A stretch of DNA of 20,345 nt from JANMMJ01 sp031373255. Lineage in GTDB: Bacteria; Pseudomonadota; Alphaproteobacteria; Rhizobiales; Aestuariivirgaceae. The stretch lies in contig JANMMJ010000080.1 of NCBI GenBank assembly GCA_031373255.1, positions 1 through 20,345 of the forward strand. Direction: 5' to 3'. Made by a program: the position numbers and the translations under genes. Shown here piece by piece: positions 1 to 7,369 of this stretch. The notes beneath the pieces are model-generated. The model was not told the DNA's origin. It worked only from the letters and a program-made list of their open reading frames with translations, and did not search any database. Every line of letters starts with the position of its first letter. Positions within the stretch are counted from its first letter, which is position 1.

Positions 1-44
1 CCATGACCGGCCCGCAATGACCAGACAGGGAACCCCCGTTTTCT

Positions 45-178
45 CGTCATTCCGGCCAAGCGCCGCGGCAGCGGCGCGCGAGCCGGAACCCCGCTTCACC
101 TGCCACGGGCTGACTCTTTGCCGAAGAGAGCTGGATTCCATCTCGCGCGGCACTACGTGCCGCTTGGATGGAATGACG
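45..178. repeat. RIME-like two-palindrome intergenic repeat
   Basis: The ends are a perfect 9-bp inverted repeat, CGTCATTCC at 45-53 and GGAATGACG at 170-178. Inside are two separate stem-loops. The first pairs TTCCGGC (50-56) with GCCGGAA (82-88) and contains an inner stem GCGCCGC (60-66) / GCGGCGC (71-77). The second pairs ATTCCATC (135-142) with GATGGAAT (167-174) and contains GCGGCAC (147-153) / GTGCCGC (157-163). Two large palindromes in roughly 130 bp resemble the RIME family of rhizobial intergenic mosaic elements. The symmetry is seen directly; the family assignment is from memory and unconfirmed. It could also be a non-autonomous MITE-like element. No coding sequence in this stretch looks real. 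Confidence 0.6.
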
Positions 179-191
179 GCTTTAGAGAGCG

Positions 192-456
192 ATGAGATGT
201 GTGCGCATGTTCAAGTTCAGGCGGCAAGCTCCCGTCCCCCCCTCTATCGTCGACTTTCTCTGCATGAGCCATAAGCTGGTGGTGGAAGCCGATGGCGCAA
301 CGCATGGTGAAGCACACGAGGTGCGGTGTGATGAAGAGCGCACAGCCTAATTCGCCACGAAAGGCCTGCGGGTCCATCGCGTGTGGAACCACGATATCCA
401 TGAGCGATGTTCTCGAAGGCGTCTTGCTCATCTTGCAGGAACGGCGCGCGCGATAA
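192..456 (+). pseudogene. decayed DUF559 (endonuclease-like) gene remnant
   Basis: Reading in the frame of position 210 gives FKFRRQAPV..SIVDFLC, then KLVVEADGATHGE, then DEERTA, the characteristic order of DUF559 proteins (small, restriction-endonuclease-like fold; expected core IVDFxC, LVxExDGxxH, DxxRTxxLxxxGxxVxRxWN). A TAA at 348-350 interrupts this frame directly after DEERTA. The same frame then resumes the family pattern with TKGLRVHRVWNHDI. From about position 396-402 the similarity jumps to another frame, which reads SDVLEGVLLILQERRAR and ends at the TAA at 454-456, the normal family C-terminus. The usual N-terminal part (roughly 30 residues of an approximately 115-residue family) is missing or unrecognisable. 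One nonsense codon plus one frameshift make this a pseudogene. It is flanked by repeats on both sides and looks like a genomic fossil unrelated to the sugar genes. Confidence 0.72.
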
Positions 457-466
457 GTCCCTCACC

Positions 467-500
467 GCCCTGCCGGGCACCTTCTCCCGATGGGAGAAGG
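467..500. repeat. REP-like pair of adjacent hairpins
   Basis: There are two consecutive stem-loops: GCCC (467-470) with GGGC (475-478), then a perfect 9-bp stem CCTTCTCCC (480-488) with GGGAGAAGG (492-500) around a 3-base loop. They follow immediately after the decayed DUF559 reading frame. Such elements are commonly dispersed in alphaproteobacterial intergenic DNA. There is no T-run on either side, so it does not look like a standard intrinsic terminator, but it could still act at the 3' end of the leftward operon ending at 616. The rest of 501-615 shows no gene, RNA or clear motif. Confidence 0.45.
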
Positions 501-615
501 GTGAACCGCCATTGCCGGAATGTTACCGCCGCTGAATGAGGCTGTTTGAGCTCAGGGACAAAAACCCCGCAGGGTGCCGGGCGGACGTGTTGGTTTCGCC
601 AAAGCGCATTCCGGT

Positions 616-1605
616 CTAAGTCATTTTGACCCGCCCGCCAGCATCCACTGACGTGACAGGTCCGCGAGGCTTGAAGACGTGGAGGCGGAGAGACGTTGAT
701 ATCTCCTCGTCTGGCTTGAGGCGGAGCAGGGAAGCACCGCGGGACTTCGCTGTGGCCAATCCATTTGCGGGCATCGTCGTATTGGGTTCCAGTCCAATGA
801 GCGAGGCACGCCCGAACCAGGGCGCATCCCTGGTTCCCCCCAACTCGTACCAGAGCCAGGCGCATGGAAACTGTTTGCCGTCCCAGGAAAGCGCCACCCC
901 AATGGCATCGTCGGTGCGCCGCATGGCGATCCACGATTCCCGGCAATCATGGAGATAGGCAAGCGCCGCCATCGCTGACGGCGGATGGCCAAGATCAAAT
1001 GGCCCGGTCTTGCCCTCGATCATCGGCCATGTGCCCGTGGCGCCGGGGCTTAGCGGATTGGCCGGTGGATCGTAGGCCTCGTCCACAGTCACCTTGCCGC
1101 CACCGGTGGTGATCTCGACGGAACTCGCAAGGAGGTCCGACCCAAATGCCGGATGGTGACCCCACATCACGTCGATCGGGTGCGGGCCCCGCATATGCAG
1201 GCGCTCGTTCACGACCAGCAGGTCGCCGTCGATCACAAGGTCCCGCTCCATCTCGACCGGCACGGTGTAGAATCGCCGCGACAGGTGAAGCGCGTGCGGC
1301 GTAGCCGAGCATTTCCACGGGGAAATCGACGCCTCGCCATGGAATCCATGAAACACACCATCAACGGTACAGGCGTCGCCCCCATTGGGAAAAAGCAGCG
1401 GCCAGCCGCCGGTGTAGCGGGTCAACCATTCGATCTCATCGTGGGCGGCAAAGTTCGTGACCGGTTGCTCGACCGGATCCCAGGGAACGCTGCCAAGCAC
1501 CGAGAGTCCGGTGCCGAGATGGGTAATCGCCGTGATGGTACCACCCACATCGGGGTTGACGGTTACCCGAAGCTCCCTGCTGGAAATCGTTATCGATTGC
1601 GCCAT
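616..1605 (-). CDS. aldose 1-epimerase family protein
   Basis: This 329-residue protein belongs to the galactose mutarotase-like superfamily, which interconverts alpha and beta anomers of free sugars. Family landmarks in order are GGWPLLFPNGG near 66-76, FHGFHGEA with His86/His89, WGHHPAFG with His150/His151, and IGLEPNTTMP with Glu273, the position of the general base Glu in mutarotases. No signal peptide is seen, so it is probably cytoplasmic. The ATG lies 5 nt after the upstream permease stop (TAA at 1611-1613). It is the last gene of an operon with a CUT1 sugar importer and an SDR, consistent with supplying the right anomer of an imported aldose to the dehydrogenase. The Shine-Dalgarno sequence is weak (AAGTAAAAG), so coupling to the permease is likely. 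The exact sugar is unknown; some members act on phosphorylated or modified sugars. Confidence 0.85.
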   Translation of the reverse strand: MAQSITISSRELRVTVNPDVGGTITAITHLGTGLSVLGSVPWDPVEQPVTNFAAHDEIEWLTRYTGGWPLLFPNGGDACTVDGVFHGFHGEASISPWKCSATPHALHLSRRFYTVPVEMERDLVIDGDLLVVNERLHMRGPHPIDVMWGHHPAFGSDLLASSVEITTGGGKVTVDEAYDPPANPLSPGATGTWPMIEGKTGPFDLGHPPSAMAALAYLHDCRESWIAMRRTDDAIGVALSWDGKQFPCAWLWYELGGTRDAPWFGRASLIGLEPNTTMPANGLATAKSRGASLLRLKPDEEISTSLRLHVFKPRGPVTSVDAGGRVKMT

Positions 1606-1610
1606 GACTT

Positions 1611-2444
1611 TTACTTGATGGCGCCTGCCATCAACCCGCGAATGAAATGCTTCTGGAAAGCGATGTAAAGAATGAGCATGGGCGCGCTGGCGATGACCAT
1701 TCCCGCCATGGTGAGAGGAACTTGGTTATTGTAGCGCCCCTGGAAGACGCTGATGCCAGCCATCAATGTGCGTTTGGCGTCGTCCTGCAGGAAGATGATG
1801 GCAATGAGCAGGTCGTTCCACACATAGAGGGAATTGACGACCACGAGCGTCACAATGGCGGGAAGTGACAACGGCAGGACAATCTTGCGCAGGATGAGGA
1901 ACGGTCCCGCGCCATCGATACGGGCGGACTCGAAAAGTTCCTTCGGCACGGTGCGGAAGAAGGTTGTCAGCAGATAGACGGAGAAGGGCGTGATCAGTCC
2001 GGCATAGATGACAATGGTGCCCTGGTAGGTGCTGATCAGGTTGAGTTGCGTGTAGAGCACGAAAAGCGGCACGATCATCACCACCGGAGGAACCGCCATC
2101 AACGAGGTGCTGAGCGACAGAAGCGATTCGCGTCCGCGGAAGTCCATGCAGGCGATGGCATAGGCTGCGAGGCAGGAGACGACTGTGCTGAGCAGTACAG
2201 CACCGGCCACCAGGATCATGCTGTTGGCCATCCAGACCAGGAACGGGCTGTCGACCAGCACAGCGCGGAAATGATCGATCACCGGCCAGTCAGGCAAACC
2301 CAGCTGGTCAACGGCATATTCCTCGTCGCTCTTCAGGGCTGTCGAAATCATGAAGAGCGTTGGAACCAGGGCGAGGAACACGGAAACCAGCATCACGCCC
2401 TGCTTCAGCGCGTCGCCCAAGGTGATGGATCGTCTCGTTGCCAT
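1611..2444 (-). CDS. CUT1-type sugar ABC transporter permease (MalG-like)
   Basis: This 277-residue inner-membrane permease has about six hydrophobic segments. The cytoplasmic EAA loop reads ELFESARIDGAGPFLILRK followed by IVLPL, which contacts the ATPase. The C-terminus KHFIRGLMAGAIK is typical of MalG-like carbohydrate permeases. I chose the ATG at 2444 (MATRRSITLG) because AGGAGG lies 10 nt upstream (2455-2460) and the protein then has normal family length. The frame stays open to 2750, but that extra part is antisense-like, hydrophilic and overlaps the upstream permease. The start is 5 nt after the stop of the partner permease. The two form the membrane channel for the binding protein at 3398-4738. 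No ATPase gene for this system is in the window. Confidence 0.92.
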   Translation of the reverse strand: MATRRSITLGDALKQGVMLVSVFLALVPTLFMISTALKSDEEYAVDQLGLPDWPVIDHFRAVLVDSPFLVWMANSMILVAGAVLLSTVVSCLAAYAIACMDFRGRESLLSLSTSLMAVPPVVMIVPLFVLYTQLNLISTYQGTIVIYAGLITPFSVYLLTTFFRTVPKELFESARIDGAGPFLILRKIVLPLSLPAIVTLVVVNSLYVWNDLLIAIIFLQDDAKRTLMAGISVFQGRYNNQVPLTMAGMVIASAPMLILYIAFQKHFIRGLMAGAIK

Positions 2445-2449
2445 TGCCG

Positions 2450-3328
2450 TCAGGCCTCCTGCTCGCGCACCCGGCGCCTTGCGCGAAACAGGGGAAATAT
2501 CAGCATCACGGAAACCAGGAAGAGCAACACGGAAGCAGCTGACGCGATGCCGGGAAGACTGGTACGGATCAGCGCATTGAAGATATAGAGTTCGACCACC
2601 GTGGTCGCCGTACCGGGTCCGCCGCGCCCTCCGCCAATGATGAAGACGTAGGCGAAGACCGCGGCGAGCATTGTGATGACGCTCACGACCACGAAGAATT
2701 CGATCACGCCCCGCATCTGGGGCAGGATGATGTACCAGAGACGCTGCCACCAGTTTGCGCCCTCAATCCGGGCCGCCTCGATCATCGATTCATCGAGGCT
2801 GAGCAATCTCGCGAGGAACAGAATGATTCCGAGGGCGGACTCTCGCCAGATGATGAGTATCATGACTGTCCACAGCGCGACATCGGAAGAGCCAATCCAG
2901 TCGAGAGCCAGAAAATCGAGGCTGAGCCAGCGCAGCACTTCGTTCACCGGCCCATTGAACTGGAAGATGCGCTTCATCACGACCGCGATGATGGGAATAG
3001 CCAGGACGAAGGGCACGAAAACGATGATGCGATACAGCCGCCAACCTGCAATGCGCTCATAAAGCAGCACCGAGACCAGCAGGGAGATCACCACCATCGC
3101 CGGAATGGCGAGCAGCAGCTGGATGTTGTGCAGAACGGCTTCCCAGAACACGTCCTGGGTCAATACCAGTTCGTAATTGCGAAATCCGATCCACGGTCCA
3201 TTGATGCCGCGCACCATCTTGAAGCTGAACTCGAAGATACGGACCAGCGGGTAACCAAAGACAAATGCCAGAAGCAGTACGAGTGGCGCGATATACAAAT
3301 AGGGGGCGAGCCGGGAACTACGGTTCAC
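2450..3328 (-). CDS. CUT1-type sugar ABC transporter permease (MalF-like)
   Basis: This 292-residue integral membrane protein begins MNRSSRLAPYLYIAPLVLLL, the usual start of MalF/UgpA-like permeases. It has six predicted hydrophobic segments and an EAA loop DESMIEAARIEGANWWQRL followed by ILPQ. The start is GTG at 3328, supported by a strong GGAGGG (3335-3340) 6 nt upstream; no ATG fits as well. It lies 69 nt downstream of the binding-protein gene and 5 nt upstream of the MalG-like partner. Together they form the transmembrane pathway of a sugar importer. Substrate is unknown. Family identity is secure because the pair, the motif and the adjacent binding protein agree. Confidence 0.92.
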   Translation of the reverse strand: MNRSSRLAPYLYIAPLVLLLAFVFGYPLVRIFEFSFKMVRGINGPWIGFRNYELVLTQDVFWEAVLHNIQLLLAIPAMVVISLLVSVLLYERIAGWRLYRIIVFVPFVLAIPIIAVVMKRIFQFNGPVNEVLRWLSLDFLALDWIGSSDVALWTVMILIIWRESALGIILFLARLLSLDESMIEAARIEGANWWQRLWYIILPQMRGVIEFFVVVSVITMLAAVFAYVFIIGGGRGGPGTATTVVELYIFNALIRTSLPGIASAASVLLFLVSVMLIFPLFRARRRVREQEA

Positions 3329-3397
3329 GGCCCACCCTCCACATTTGTGCGCAGTGGCGGGAAGTCCAGGTTCCTCGCATGAACGCCCCGCAATGGA

Positions 3398-4738
3398 TCA
3401 ACCGGCGAGATCGGCAGCCCACTTCTTGTAGTTCTCCACGATATCGGGATTGAACTCGCGCCATTCCTTGGCGACCTTGTAGGCAAGTTCTCCCGCCTGC
3501 TCGCCGGTGATCTTGCCTTCGACCACTTGCTGGGCGCTCGGCAACAGTGCCTGTTCGTAGAACTGTCCCGGAACCAGATTGGAGAGATAAGGAATGTTCT
3601 CCGAAAGCCCCCAGCGCTTCCACATGTCGAGCACCACCGGATCGGTGATGACCGAGACATCGAAGCCGGTGTTGGACGGAATCCAGTCTGTCGCCTCATG
3701 GAAAGCCTTCAGCCGCTCCGGCGATTGCAGGTATTCCAGAAACGCCGCGGCGCCCTTCGGATCCTTCGCCTTGGTGGGTATGCCGAGACCCTGAGAGTCA
3801 AAGATCGGCTTGCCAGCGAGCTTGCCCTTGCCGTAGACCGGCATCACCATGGTGCCGATCCGGCCCTTCATTGTCTTGCTGTCGGCGGGAACACGCGCAC
3901 CGACCGACAGACCTGCCGCCACCTTACCGGCGGCAATCAGGTCAATGCCGGGATAGAGTTCGGTCGACGACATCTCGGCATTGAGGAAGCCGGCCTTCTT
4001 CAGTTCCTCGAGCTTCACCCAATGCTCGTGATATTTCAGTTCACGGAAATCGCGCTCACCCGTAAACAGACCAATGACTTCTCCTGCACTGTCGACGTTC
4101 TGGCCAAGCGCATGGCCAAAATACCATTCACCCCAATAGCCATCCTGAATACCGCCGCCCACGGGAGCGATGCCGGCCGATTTCAACTTTTCGCAAGCAG
4201 AAAGGAATTCGTCCCAGGTTTGCGGCGCCTTGTCGGCATCGAGGCCAGCCTTGTCGTAGAGATCCTTGTTGTAGATCCAGATCATCGGGAGCGGATACCA
4301 GCCAAGGCGATAGCTCTTGCCGCCAAAATTGCTGAGCAGGGTCGGACTGGACGCCTTGATCACATCGGCGTTGACCAAATCGTTCAGCGGTTGCAGGTAG
4401 CCGAGCCAGACGCTCTCCATGTGATAGATGCCATTCCAAAGGAACTGGACGTCGGGCGCACTGCCGGCAGCGGCAGCGGTCTGGAATTGCGAGATAACGA
4501 CCGCAGTATCCTGCAGCATTCCCTTGACTGCCGCTTCCTTGTAACCGGCAATCGAGCTGTCGACGAACTTCTGCAAACCGGGAAGTTCCTGTTCGCCCCA
4601 CCACCACATATCGAGCGTTTTTTCCTGGGCACCGACGCTGCCCGGCAACATGCCGCCGAGTGCCGATCCAGCGCCAAACATCAGCGAAGTGCGCAGAACA
4701 TCGCGACGCGAAAAATTAGGTTTCCGTGTGGTATCCAT
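3398..4738 (-). CDS. extracellular sugar-binding protein of CUT1 ABC importer, Tat signal
   Basis: This 446-residue periplasmic binding protein is of the family-1 (MalE-like) class. The N-terminus has a twin-arginine signal, FSRRDVLRTSLMFG (Arg11-Arg12), with likely cleavage near VGA/QEK, so it is probably exported folded by Tat. The mature start TLDMWWWGEQE matches the aromatic-rich first strand of sugar binders. Later stretches such as GLGIPTKAKDPKGAAAFLEYL and the C-terminal EQAGELAYKVAKEW are typical of the family. It is encoded directly upstream of the two permeases and 49 nt downstream of an SDR gene, so it likely delivers a sugar or sugar derivative to that transporter. The ribosome site is modest (GGGAAGG about 10 nt before the ATG). 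Confidence 0.93.
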   Translation of the reverse strand: MDTTRKPNFSRRDVLRTSLMFGAGSALGGMLPGSVGAQEKTLDMWWWGEQELPGLQKFVDSSIAGYKEAAVKGMLQDTAVVISQFQTAAAAGSAPDVQFLWNGIYHMESVWLGYLQPLNDLVNADVIKASSPTLLSNFGGKSYRLGWYPLPMIWIYNKDLYDKAGLDADKAPQTWDEFLSACEKLKSAGIAPVGGGIQDGYWGEWYFGHALGQNVDSAGEVIGLFTGERDFRELKYHEHWVKLEELKKAGFLNAEMSSTELYPGIDLIAAGKVAAGLSVGARVPADSKTMKGRIGTMVMPVYGKGKLAGKPIFDSQGLGIPTKAKDPKGAAAFLEYLQSPERLKAFHEATDWIPSNTGFDVSVITDPVVLDMWKRWGLSENIPYLSNLVPGQFYEQALLPSAQQVVEGKITGEQAGELAYKVAKEWREFNPDIVENYKKWAADLAG

Positions 4739-4787
4739 GTTTTACCAGCCTTCCCTTCTTGCCTTTAAGTTTCATTGTCGTGCACAG

Positions 4788-5564
4788 TTAGAATGTACTC
4801 ATCAACCCACCGTCAACGACCAGCAGCTGGCCTGTCATGTAGCGGCAATAGTCCGATGCCAGAAATACCACTGTACCCGAAACATCCTCGGGCAGGCCGC
4901 TGCGGCCCAGCGGGATTTTCCGCCGCGTGACATACCACTCGATGAAATCGGGCGTTGTTGTTTCGTCGATGCCATTCACAACCGACATCGGGGTCACCAT
5001 GAAGCCGGGGGCAACCGAATTGACCAGAATATTGTAGCGCCCGAGCTCCACCGCCATGGATTTTGTATAGGCGATGATGCCGCCCTTGGCCGCATTGTAG
5101 GAACCGCATTCGCCACTTGAGGCAAATCCCTGGATGGAAGCGATATGTATGATGCGGCCGTCTTTCTGTTTCACCATATGCGGGGCGACAAGCTTACTCC
5201 CCATGTAGACCGCCTCGAGGTTGATGGCGATGGTTCTGCGCCATTCTTCAAGCGTGTCGTCGAGGATGGTGCGGGTTGGCGGATTGATCGCGGCGTTGTT
5301 GACCAGAACATCAATGCGGCCCAGCTTCGCCACAACATCGGCGACGACTTCTCCGTAGCGATCATAATCTGTAACGTCCAAAGCATAGGGGAGAGCCTTG
5401 CCTCCTGCCTGCCTGATTTCGCCGGCAACAGATTCAACAGTTTCAGGATTGCGCTCCAGCAGAACCACGACTGCGCCTTCGGCAGCCATCTCCAGTGACA
5501 CGGAGCGTCCCAACCCCTGCCCGGCGCCACTGACGAGACAGATTTTGCCGTCGAGCAAGCCCAT
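4788..5564 (-). CDS. SDR family NAD(P)-dependent oxidoreductase (operon-leading)
   Basis: This is a classical short-chain dehydrogenase/reductase, 258 residues from the chosen ATG at 5564. Landmarks are the nucleotide-binding GAGQGLG (13-19), NNAA at 89-92, and the catalytic triad Ser143 (IASIQG), Tyr156 and Lys160 (YNAAK), ending YMTGQLLVVDGGL. The frame can be extended to an ATG at 5621, but the extra 19 residues do not fit the family, that start has no ribosome site, and it overlaps the inferred promoter of the divergent gene. The ATG at 5564 has a weak GGGAT upstream. It heads the operon with the CUT1 importer and aldose epimerase, so oxidation of an imported aldose or polyol at C1 or a ring hydroxyl is plausible. 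Substrate cannot be read from sequence. Confidence 0.88.
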   Translation of the reverse strand: MGLLDGKICLVSGAGQGLGRSVSLEMAAEGAVVVLLERNPETVESVAGEIRQAGGKALPYALDVTDYDRYGEVVADVVAKLGRIDVLVNNAAINPPTRTILDDTLEEWRRTIAINLEAVYMGSKLVAPHMVKQKDGRIIHIASIQGFASSGECGSYNAAKGGIIAYTKSMAVELGRYNILVNSVAPGFMVTPMSVVNGIDETTTPDFIEWYVTRRKIPLGRSGLPEDVSGTVVFLASDYCRYMTGQLLVVDGGLMSTF

Positions 5565-5600
5565 GCCGTTATCCCGAATGCGAAACCAGAACTGCCCTAT

Positions 5601-5613
5601 GATTTCCGAAATC
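5601..5613. promoter_or_regulatory. 13-bp perfect palindrome, candidate operator
   Basis: GATTTC-C-GAAATC is a perfect inverted repeat with one central base. It lies in the 162-bp region between the divergent SDR (start 5564) and SMP-30 (start 5727) genes, just upstream of a candidate -35 box at 5621. The position suits a repressor or activator site serving both genes. No regulator gene is adjacent, and no second copy was noticed near the other promoters, so a different regulator from the GntR protein at 11983-12696 may be involved. A symmetric 13-mer could also be chance. Confidence 0.3.
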
Positions 5614-5620
5614 TTGGACA

Positions 5621-5650
5621 TTGATCTGAATTGCTGGACGACACTATAAT
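5621..5650 (+). promoter_or_regulatory. candidate sigma-70 promoter for SMP-30 gene
   Basis: TTGATC (5621-5626) and a perfect TATAAT (5645-5650) are separated by 18 bp, an acceptable sigma-70 arrangement. The predicted transcript would start near 5657, about 70 nt before the chosen ATG at 5727. This supports that start over an upstream in-frame start at 5631, which would lie before the transcript. Confidence 0.45.
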
Positions 5651-5726
5651 TCCGCGAGAAGACCGGTCAAGGAACAATCGCCGCTTCACCGGGCAGTCAA
5701 ACAGCGGAAGGTGGAGTCTCGCGCCA

Positions 5727-6578
5727 ATGCCGGAAAATGATACGCTGGTTCTTGCGAATACCGGTCTCGCTTTTGATCATCCCGAGGCTGTGGCCTGGGG
5801 TTCTGACGGACGCGCTTACGCAGGCGGAGAGGCTGGCCAGCTTTATCGCTTTGGCCTCAATGACGGGAATCTCGAAGAAGTCGCGCGCATTCCAGGAGGC
5901 TTTCTTCTTGGCCTCGCGCATGATGCCGACGGCAACACATATGCCTGCGATGACCGTTCGGCGTGCGTGCACCTCATCTCACCCGAGGGAAAGACGGCCG
6001 TGCACTCAAACGGTACTGCCGAGCAGAAAATGCGCGTGCCCAACTACCCGGTTTTTGACGACAGCGGCTATCTTTATGTTTCCGATTCCGGAACCTGGGG
6101 CAGCCGGGACGGATTCATCTGGAAAATTGCGCCGGGCGGCAAGGCATCGATATGGGACCGTCAGTGCAACGGTTTCACCAATGGCATGTGCCTCTCAGCC
6201 GATGGACAATCACTCTATGTCGTCGAGTCGAGCCCGCCACTCATCTCGCGCATCGAGATCAAACCAAATGGCTCAGCAGGTAAAAGATCCGTTGTCGTGG
6301 AGCTCCCGAGAACCGTGCCAGACGGAGTGGCCCTCGATCAGAACGGCGATCTCTACATCAGTCTCTACAATCCAAACATCATCTACCGTTTCGGAACCGA
6401 TGGCACCCTTACGACACTGTATGACGACTGGGAGCAGCTGATGCTGATCGCCCCCACCAATATTGCCTTTGGCGGCCCAGACATGAAGACATTGATCATT
6501 GCCAGTCTTTGCGGATGGTCCGTGCATACTTCACCTGTTCCCGTGCCGGGGCTGAGAGTGCGCTACCCAAAGATCTGA
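5727..6578 (+). CDS. SMP-30/gluconolactonase/LRE family lactonase
   Basis: This 283-residue six-bladed beta-propeller of the SMP-30/gluconolactonase family probably hydrolyses a sugar lactone to the open aldonate. Expected metal ligands are visible: Glu20 (HPEAVAW), Asn152 (FTNGMCLSADG) and Asp199 (VPDGVALDQNG). Repeated blade motifs such as DADGNTYACD and DDSGYLYVSDS recur through the chain. I chose ATG 5727 because GGAG (5713-5716) precedes it and the first 32 residues of the longer frame are low-complexity, non-family sequence. There is no signal peptide. It is divergent from the SDR/CUT1 operon and ends 14 nt from the convergent SDR gene. It may open the lactone made by one of the neighbouring dehydrogenases. 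It differs clearly from the second SMP-30 gene at 11062-11952. Some homologues act on non-sugar lactones. Confidence 0.82.
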   Translation: MPENDTLVLANTGLAFDHPEAVAWGSDGRAYAGGEAGQLYRFGLNDGNLEEVARIPGGFLLGLAHDADGNTYACDDRSACVHLISPEGKTAVHSNGTAEQKMRVPNYPVFDDSGYLYVSDSGTWGSRDGFIWKIAPGGKASIWDRQCNGFTNGMCLSADGQSLYVVESSPPLISRIEIKPNGSAGKRSVVVELPRTVPDGVALDQNGDLYISLYNPNIIYRFGTDGTLTTLYDDWEQLMLIAPTNIAFGGPDMKTLIIASLCGWSVHTSPVPVPGLRVRYPKI

Positions 6579-6592
6579 CAAGAACAAACGCT

Positions 6593-7369
6593 TCAATCAG
6601 GCGTGCCCGCCGGCACCCGCTTGCCGGCCGTTGCGCCACCATCGACCACGATAAGATTTCCCGTGGCAAAACTGCAGTCATCGGAGGCTGCATAGGCGAT
6701 GGCTCCGGCAATTTCATCGGGCGATGCGACGCGTTGCAGAAGAGGTCCCGACGCCCAGGCATGACGTTCGGCCTGAGGATCCGGTGCACGCGCGACTGCC
6801 TGCTGCATCATATCAGTGTCGACAGGACCCGGACAGACACACAGCACACGCACATCCGGTGCCAATTCCACGGCAAGGGCGCGTGTGAGACCGATCAGTG
6901 CGCCTTTCGACGCGCAATAAACCGCGTGGCGTGCGTAGCCAAGCAAACCGGCGTCTGAACTGACATTTACAACTATCCCCTTTCTTCGCCGAAGTGCTGG
7001 CAGAAGACCGCGCGTCAGGGTCCATGCCGCCGTGACATTCACATCGATCACGCGATGCCACTGGTCATCGTCGACCGACTCGACCGGAGAAGTCTCCAGT
7101 ACGCCGGCAGTGTTGATGAGGACATCAACCTCTCCGGCCGCCTCACACAATTTCCTGCACTGCGCGCGATCGGCGAGATCGGCCGCGAACCCTGTTACCG
7201 CTTTGCCCGTAACCGTCGCAATTTTCGAGACTGCCACGTCCACCGACTGCCGGGACCGGCCGTGAATGATGACGGTGGCGCCCTCGCGGAGAAACCGGCT
7301 GGCAGCAGAAAACCCTATGCCACGTGCCGATCCCGTGACGAGAATGCGCTTACCGGCGAGCCCATTCAT
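6593..7369 (-). CDS. SDR family oxidoreductase, second of a tandem pair
   Basis: This 258-residue classical SDR has GSARGIG at 13-19, the active-site Ser138 (NVSSDAG) and Tyr151/Lys155 (YCASK), and a C-terminal block FATGNLIVVDGG. The usual NNAG is NTAG here. Its ATG (7369-7367) overlaps the TGA of the upstream SDR as ATGA, so translation is coupled and I reject the long upstream extension of the frame. It shares with that neighbour the VCPGxxDTxxMQ segment, the following ASPxEIA segment and the DGGxxAGxR tail, so the two look like diverged tandem copies. It is the last gene of the PotD/PotB/PotC-type operon and meets the SMP-30 gene convergently with a 14-nt gap and no obvious terminator. 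It probably oxidises a hydroxyl of the imported compound or an intermediate. Confidence 0.88.
   Translation of the reverse strand: MNGLAGKRILVTGSARGIGFSAASRFLREGATVIIHGRSRQSVDVAVSKIATVTGKAVTGFAADLADRAQCRKLCEAAGEVDVLINTAGVLETSPVESVDDDQWHRVIDVNVTAAWTLTRGLLPALRRRKGIVVNVSSDAGLLGYARHAVYCASKGALIGLTRALAVELAPDVRVLCVCPGPVDTDMMQQAVARAPDPQAERHAWASGPLLQRVASPDEIAGAIAYAASDDCSFATGNLIVVDGGATAGKRVPAGTPD

Noticed and set aside
17..274. An 85-codon open frame at the left end
   Set aside because: It runs through the palindromic repeat, has no domain, and the DUF559 remnant in another frame explains the right part.
2445..2750. N-terminal extension of the MalG-like permease by about 100 residues
   Set aside because: It overlaps the upstream permease, is hydrophilic and Arg-rich, and an AGGAGG site marks the internal ATG at 2444.
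3527..4768. A long open frame (413 codons) on the plus strand, antisense to the CUT1 binding protein
   Set aside because: The minus strand encodes a complete binding protein with signal peptide. The plus frame has no recognisable domain and is an expected by-product of GC-rich codon use.
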